A DNA stretch of 64,000 bases, taken from assembly GCA_035510155.1 (NCBI GenBank), contig DATKHR010000065.1, positions 10,305 to 74,304 on the forward strand, given 5' to 3'. Each line of letters begins with the position of its first letter. Position 1 is the first letter of the stretch. The DNA is from DATKHR01 sp035510155. GTDB lineage: Bacteria > Acidobacteriota > Vicinamibacteria > Vicinamibacterales > CAVVIG01. Under the pieces are notes generated by a model. The model did not search any database. It had not been told where the DNA came from and saw nothing but the letters and a program-made list of their open reading frames with translations. Below are positions 59,591-64,000 of the stretch, in pieces. Position numbers and translations under genes: made by a program.

Positions 59591-59626
59591 GAAAAACAAG
59601 AAGGCCGGCAGAATCTGCCGGCCCGA
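59591..59626 (-). terminator. Intrinsic terminator of the radical SAM gene
   Basis: GGCCGGCAG (59603-59611) and CTGCCGGCC (59615-59623) form a 9-bp GC stem with a 3-nt loop. On the minus strand a T-rich tract (TTCTTGTTTTTC) follows. This is the clearest rho-independent terminator in the window. Confidence 0.85.
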
Positions 59627-59661
59627 ACGGAAAAAAAGCGTCGGAATCTGGAAGTTTGGAT

Positions 59662-61803
59662 CTAGACGATCGGCTTGTGCAGAACCTCCACGGGCTGCGA
59701 AGCCTTCTTCTTGCCGCCCAGCCCCTGAATCTGGAGGGTCGGCTGCTCCTTCAGCACGTGCTGCCGGTACAGCTTTGCCATTTCTTCGTGATGTGCCGCC
59801 TCACGCGCAACTTCCTCGGGCGCCTTCGTTCGTTCCGGCGTCACTCCCGCCGAATGCGCGCGCGCCCTTAGCTTTTCTTCACGCGCGTTCTTGGCGATCC
59901 CGAGCAGGTCGAGGTCGGTTTGAGCACCAGCCCGGACCGCCTCTTCGTTCAGCACGAGCGAATGCTCGGTCGAGTTGAGAGGCACGCTCTTGTTGCCGGC
60001 GAAGATCTCGTGACGGCCGTGCTCCTCGTACCACCTGGTCAGCGTGGCGGTCATGTGCATCTTCTCGATGATGTTGCGCCAGCCGAGGCCCGTGTTGTAC
60101 GCGCAGAAGGAAATCTCGCCCTGCTGCGTGGCATAAGGAATGATGCACATCTCGGTGCGTCGGAAGTCGTAGTTGAAGAGATCCTGGAACCACATGCCGG
60201 CAATGAACAGGAAGTTCCAGCGGTCGGCCCGCCGCTTGTCGATGTCGGCCGAGGTGCGATCGCCTTCGACCCTGCCGTACTTGCCCCTTTCCGCCGACCG
60301 GGTCGCGCCAAACGTCTTGTCGAACTTCTTCAGCAGGTCGACGAGCTTGAAGTGCCTCGGCGACTTGAACGAATCGTAGTTGCGCATCAGCGCCAGCGCC
60401 ATGCCGACGTTCGACAGCAAGCGCCCTCGGCCCGCGTCGGTCACAGCGGCCACGTCCTTGGCGAGCTGCTCGGCCTTGAGGAACGCGGTGACCGGAACGG
60501 CCTCCTTCGTCTGCTTGTCGATCATGACCGCCATGCCAACGCCGCAGTTCGGGTGGCAGCCGCACGTCAGCTGACCGAACTCCTTTTCGGCGCCGTGCGT
60601 CACGTCAGCCCAGTCGGTAAAGGTGCCCATGAACGAGATCGGGAACCAGTCGCGAGTCGGCTCGCCGATGCCCGTCTGCGATTTCACGTCGTGGGCGAGA
60701 TGGGAGAGCGTGTAGCGCTGCGCGGCGCGGCGCTCCGGAGTGACCTCCTCGTCGCGGCCGGTGAAGCTGACCGGTTGAAACGAGAGGAAGTTGATCTTCT
60801 TCGGGTTGTCGAGCGCGAACTCGATGACGCGGCCGACCTGCTCGTTGTTGACGCCGTTCACGATCGTGATGACTGGCACGATGTCGACGCCGGCGTTGTA
60901 GAGGTTCTCAATCGCCCGGAGCTTGACGTCGAACAGGTTCCCGACGCGGCGGTGCGAGTTGGCGGCGTTGCCGATGCCGTCGAACTGCAGGTAGGCGTAC
61001 CGAAGTCCCGCTTCGGCCGCAGCCTTCGCAAACTCCGGGTTCTTCGCGAACTCGATGCCGTTGGTGGCGGCCTGGACGCTGTTGTAGCCGACCTTCCGTG
61101 CATAGCGCACCGCGTCGAGGAAGTGGGGGGAAATCGTCGGTTCACCGCCGGAGAACTGCACGGACATCTGCCGCCGCGGTTTGATCGTGATCGCGTTGTC
61201 CAGCACCGTTTTGATGTCTTCCCACGTCAGCTCGTGGACGAACCCGACCTGGTTCGCGTCCATGAAGCACGGGTCGCACATCATGTTGCAGCGGTTGGTC
61301 AGGTCGACGGTCAGCACCGACCCGCGGCCGTGCTGGATCGTGCTGCTGCCATGGTTGTGCAGGGTCTCGTCGTTGTGCGCGCGGATATCGCGGCCGGGAA
61401 AGACTTCTTCCAGGTGCTTGAAGAACGCCGTGTCGATGGCCATCACGTCCTCGAAGCGGCCATGGATGGGGCAGTCCTTCACCATCATGATCTTGCCGTC
61501 GCGCTCGAGAATCGTCGCCTTGATCTCGCCGACCTTCTCGTTGAGCAGGTCGTTGACGTCCTTCTTGCCGTCGAGAATGGCCTGGCGCGCCTCGCGCGTA
61601 CAGGTCGGGCAGAGCGAGTCGGTCTCGCGCGGCCAGCCAAGCGGCGGCTTGGTCTTTTCGTAAGACTTCAGCAAAGGCTTGTCCGACCATTTCGGGACAA
61701 ACGACGGCCGCTGATTGATCTTGTTCAGATTGTTGAACACGACCCATGCGCCGTTGGCCGCTATCGACAAACCCTTCTCGACGTACTTGATCGGCTTGTG
61801 CAT
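59662..61803 (-). CDS. Radical SAM protein resembling tetraether lipid synthase (Tes/MJ0619 family)
   Basis: Large radical SAM enzyme of 713 aa. A rubredoxin-like N-terminal part has LCPTC (Cys65, Cys68) and CPIHG (Cys111, His114). The radical SAM core follows with CxxxCxxC as CNMMCDPC (Cys172, Cys176, Cys179) and GGEP at 219-222. Further cysteines suggest auxiliary Fe-S clusters: CGCHPNC (Cys413, Cys415, Cys419) and MCIIPYATQQGEISFCAYN (Cys552, Cys566). This layout and the last motif match what is known of archaeal tetraether synthase, which couples two lipid chains, but that is a family resemblance from memory and not tested here. A basic/alanine C-terminal tail (about 620-713) is extra. 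ATG 61803 is preferred to a longer frame. Single gene ending in a strong terminator. Confidence 0.75.
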   Translation of the reverse strand: MHKPIKYVEKGLSIAANGAWVVFNNLNKINQRPSFVPKWSDKPLLKSYEKTKPPLGWPRETDSLCPTCTREARQAILDGKKDVNDLLNEKVGEIKATILERDGKIMMVKDCPIHGRFEDVMAIDTAFFKHLEEVFPGRDIRAHNDETLHNHGSSTIQHGRGSVLTVDLTNRCNMMCDPCFMDANQVGFVHELTWEDIKTVLDNAITIKPRRQMSVQFSGGEPTISPHFLDAVRYARKVGYNSVQAATNGIEFAKNPEFAKAAAEAGLRYAYLQFDGIGNAANSHRRVGNLFDVKLRAIENLYNAGVDIVPVITIVNGVNNEQVGRVIEFALDNPKKINFLSFQPVSFTGRDEEVTPERRAAQRYTLSHLAHDVKSQTGIGEPTRDWFPISFMGTFTDWADVTHGAEKEFGQLTCGCHPNCGVGMAVMIDKQTKEAVPVTAFLKAEQLAKDVAAVTDAGRGRLLSNVGMALALMRNYDSFKSPRHFKLVDLLKKFDKTFGATRSAERGKYGRVEGDRTSADIDKRRADRWNFLFIAGMWFQDLFNYDFRRTEMCIIPYATQQGEISFCAYNTGLGWRNIIEKMHMTATLTRWYEEHGRHEIFAGNKSVPLNSTEHSLVLNEEAVRAGAQTDLDLLGIAKNAREEKLRARAHSAGVTPERTKAPEEVAREAAHHEEMAKLYRQHVLKEQPTLQIQGLGGKKKASQPVEVLHKPIV

Positions 61804-61995
61804 GCGCCAAATGATAGAAGATACGCGCCTTAGTTCGATTACGTTTTTCGCGAACGGGTTGTAGGGAGTGCCGAGCGGGCAGCAGGGCCACCGGGTGGCC
61901 AATAGACGACCGAAATGGTCGGGTATCTCCGTCCCGTTTTCGGGCAAGGCCATCCTTCATAATTCACGCGAAATTGGACGGTAGAGGAGGTGCGA

Positions 61996-63270
61996 GTGGA
62001 CGTAAAAGCGCTCTCGGTTCCGACAATTGCCGCAACGGCGTGGCTGATGCATTTGTCTCTCGCGGTTTTCGCGAGTCAAACGCCGCAGGGTCCGGCGTCG
62101 CCGCCGCGCCTCACGCTCGTCAACGCCAACATCGTCAACGTCAGGGACGGCAGCATCAGACGCGGCGCCACCATTGAGCTGTCCGGGGGGCGCATCGCGT
62201 CTATCGGTGCATCGAGCGGGACCGCGACCGGCGCACGCGTGCTCGATCTGAAGGGCAAATACGTGCTGCCGGGCCTGATCGATGCGCATACTCACGCCTC
62301 GGATTTCGCCGCGTTCCGCCGCGCCCTCGAATCGGGCGTCACGACGGTTCGGAGCGCCGGGGTGTCGAACTTCGTCGATGTCGGCTTTCATCGGCTTGTC
62401 AGCGACGGCGTGGTCGCGGGTCCCGACGTCATCTCGGCCGGATACCACGTCCGTCCCCAGATGGCGCAGGAAGCGTTTCTCGAGCATCCGGAACTCGCCG
62501 ACCTGATGTCCGGCGTGACGACGATCGAGCGGATCCGCAAGGCCGTGCAGATGAACCTGTCGCACGGCGTCAACTGGATCAAGGTTCTCGCGACCGATCG
62601 CGCGGGGACGGCGGACACCGACCCGCGGAAGCAGGTGTACACGGAGGACGAGATCCGTGCCGTTGTCCAGGAGGCGGCAACCAGGAACGTCCCGGTTGAG
62701 GCGCATGCCCACGGCGAGGAAGGCGCGATGGCTGCGGTCCGGGCGGGCGTACGCAGCATCGAACACGGGACCTACGTGTCGGATGCCACGCTCCAGCTCA
62801 TGAAAGAACGTGGGACGTACTTCGATCCGACCTACACGACCGTGATCGACCTTGTCGAAGCCGGCGGCGACTACGACGTCCCGGTGCTGCGCATTCGCGG
62901 TCAGCACATGCTGCCTCGCCTGCGCGATGCCATCGTCCGCGCTCACAAGATGGGCGTCAAGATTGTGACCGGCGGCGACACCGGCTATGGGCCGAACAGC
63001 CTCACGCGGATTGGTCAGGAGGTCACGCACTTCGTCGAGATGGGGTTTACCCCGCTCGAGGCGATTCAGTCGGCGACGGTGGTGAACGCCGAGATGCTCC
63101 GCCTCGACAAGTCGATTGGCCTCATCGAGACGGGGTTCGAAGCCGATCTCATCGCGGTCGAGCAGAATCCGCTCGAAACCATCACGACGCTCCAGGATCC
63201 GCTGCTTGTCATCAGCAACGGCCGGATCGGTCTCGATCGCCTGAGCTTCGCAAGAGAGAAGGACAAGTAG
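61996..63270 (+). CDS. Secreted amidohydrolase family protein
   Basis: Amidohydrolase with N-terminal signal peptide (about residues 1-27, LMHLSLAVFASQT). The metal site appears as DAHTHASDF (HxH, near residue 95), VEAHAHGEEGAM, SIEHGTY and GGDTGYGPN (Asp). NGRI and DLIAVEQNPL close the barrel and beta-sandwich. 424 aa from GTG 61996, which has GAGGAGG 5 nt before it; the GTG at 61990 overlaps that ribosome site. It is related to the gene at 6-1310. Convergent with a partial S9 peptidase 52 bp away, so the two peptide/amide hydrolases sit together. Confidence 0.88.
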   Translation: MDVKALSVPTIAATAWLMHLSLAVFASQTPQGPASPPRLTLVNANIVNVRDGSIRRGATIELSGGRIASIGASSGTATGARVLDLKGKYVLPGLIDAHTHASDFAAFRRALESGVTTVRSAGVSNFVDVGFHRLVSDGVVAGPDVISAGYHVRPQMAQEAFLEHPELADLMSGVTTIERIRKAVQMNLSHGVNWIKVLATDRAGTADTDPRKQVYTEDEIRAVVQEAATRNVPVEAHAHGEEGAMAAVRAGVRSIEHGTYVSDATLQLMKERGTYFDPTYTTVIDLVEAGGDYDVPVLRIRGQHMLPRLRDAIVRAHKMGVKIVTGGDTGYGPNSLTRIGQEVTHFVEMGFTPLEAIQSATVVNAEMLRLDKSIGLIETGFEADLIAVEQNPLETITTLQDPLLVISNGRIGLDRLSFAREKDK

Positions 63271-63322
63271 CGCGGGCCCGCGTGATGTCACCGCCCGGAT
63301 GGCCGTTCAGATGCCCAGGCAC

Positions 63323-64000
63323 TCACTGCGGCATGCTGTATTCCGCATGACGCCGTCCCTGCAGCCACTGGTCCATCCAGCCGACGATGTGCTGCAGACG
63401 CTCGACGCGGTGCCAAGGCTCACCCGAGCGAGAGAGCTCGTGATTCTCGCGCGGGAACCGAACCATCACGGTGGGAATCCGCCGGTACTTCAACGCGCGG
63501 AACATCATCTCGCCGCCGTCAGCCGGCGGCGTCCGGTAGTCTTCGTCGCCGAGGACGAGCATCAAGGGAGTCGTGACGTTGGCGACGTGCGTAATCGGCG
63601 AGCGCGCCGCGAAATCCTGCGGATCCTCCCACGGCGCCTTGCGGAACCATGTTGGCTGGAACAGCGTGAAATCCGCGGTGAACCAGAAGCCGTACCAGTC
63701 CGCGATGTCGCGTTGGGAAACGGCTGCCTTGAAGCGCCGCGTCTGGGTGACTGTCCAATTGGTCAACAGCCCACCGCTGCTGCCACCGGTCACACCGAGC
63801 CGGTCTGGATCCACATAGCCGCGTCTGAGGACCTCGTCGACGCCTGCCATCAGATCCTTGTAGTCGTCGCCAGGGTAGTGATACTGGATGATGTTGCCGA
63901 ACTCCTGGCCGTAAGACGTGCTCCCGCGCGGGTTGGTGAACAGTACCACGTAGCCTGACGCCGCCATCCATTGGAACTCGTGCGTGTACACGTTGCCGTA
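63323..64000 (-). CDS. S9-family peptidase, C-terminal catalytic domain (5' end beyond window)
   Basis: Visible part of a secreted prolyl oligopeptidase/acylaminoacyl-peptidase-like enzyme. The alpha/beta-hydrolase domain shows VLFTNPRGSTSYGQEFGN, the nucleophile GGSSGG, the aspartate in VLGDEDYRTPP and the histidine in PRENHELSRSGE, giving an intact triad. The reading frame is open at the right edge (YGNVYTHEFQWMAASGY), so the propeller and signal peptide lie outside the window. It ends with RRHAEYSMPQ. Converges with the amidohydrolase. Confidence 0.9.
   Translation of the reverse strand, partial: YGNVYTHEFQWMAASGYVVLFTNPRGSTSYGQEFGNIIQYHYPGDDYKDLMAGVDEVLRRGYVDPDRLGVTGGSSGGLLTNWTVTQTRRFKAAVSQRDIADWYGFWFTADFTLFQPTWFRKAPWEDPQDFAARSPITHVANVTTPLMLVLGDEDYRTPPADGGEMMFRALKYRRIPTVMVRFPRENHELSRSGEPWHRVERLQHIVGWMDQWLQGRRHAEYSMPQ

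Noticed and set aside
59920..61833. 637-codon open frame on the plus strand, opposite the radical SAM gene
   Set aside because: Its sequence is a shadow typical of GC-rich antisense: Val/Arg/Glu-rich, without recognisable domains, while the minus strand shows intact radical SAM motifs, a ribosome-fit start and a terminator.

Overview
The window looks like a chromosomal segment of a high-GC, Gram-negative, aerobic heterotroph, most probably an Acidobacteriota member related to Vicinamibacteria. This is inferred from gene content: very large Oar-like TonB-dependent receptors with an N-terminal carboxypeptidase-regulatory domain, secreted S9 peptidases and amidohydrolases, NHL-repeat proteins, a PQQ-dependent dehydrogenase, short zinc-finger anti-sigma factors, DUF4097 proteins, and many GTG/TTG starts. 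No phage, plasmid, IS element or CRISPR array was seen. All calls come from reading the sequence; no database search was run.

Layout. 1-7.9 kb: a secreted amidohydrolase cut by the window edge, two NHL-repeat paralogues, a secreted alpha/beta hydrolase, and a PQQ dehydrogenase divergent from a c-type cytochrome. 7.9-13.3 kb: a same-strand set of a two-zinc-ribbon membrane protein, a zinc-ribbon M50 protease, a methyltransferase and a GT-C-like membrane protein. 13.5-18.9 kb: tRNA-Leu(CAG), SppA, a PpiD-like chaperone, and a GAF-GGDEF diguanylate cyclase. 19.1-26.2 kb: the rod-shape operon mreB-mreC-mreD-mrdA-rodA followed by RNase G. 26.4-29.7 kb: an ECF sigma/anti-sigma/DUF4097 locus and a methylguanine methyltransferase. 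29.7-36.4 kb: a tightly packed nucleoside-salvage operon (deoA, nupC, punA, cdd) continuing into mtnA, tsaD and a Nudix hydrolase. 36.4-44.8 kb: an APC permease, an HD protein, a two-ATPase/two-permease ABC locus, a gamma-glutamylcyclotransferase-like protein, and a PilZ plus pseudo-receiver pair. 45-49.5 kb: thiolase, an isopropylmalate/isocitrate dehydrogenase relative, 3-hydroxyacyl-CoA dehydrogenase, a frameshifted repeat protein and folE. 49.6-64 kb: two TonB-dependent receptors, two S9 peptidases, a secreted RidA protein, a long radical SAM protein resembling tetraether lipid synthase (Tes), and a second amidohydrolase.

How they fit together: envelope growth (mre/mrd, PBP2, SppA, PpiD), polymer and peptide scavenging (TonB receptors, S9 peptidases, amidohydrolases) and nucleoside recycling dominate. 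The most unusual items are (i) a set of degenerate intergenic arrays whose sequence differs from place to place but which keep a strict 7-, 8- or 9-nt period, (ii) the Tes-like radical SAM protein, (iii) mtnA at the end of a nucleoside-phosphorylase operon, and (iv) the zinc-ribbon/M50/GT-C cluster.
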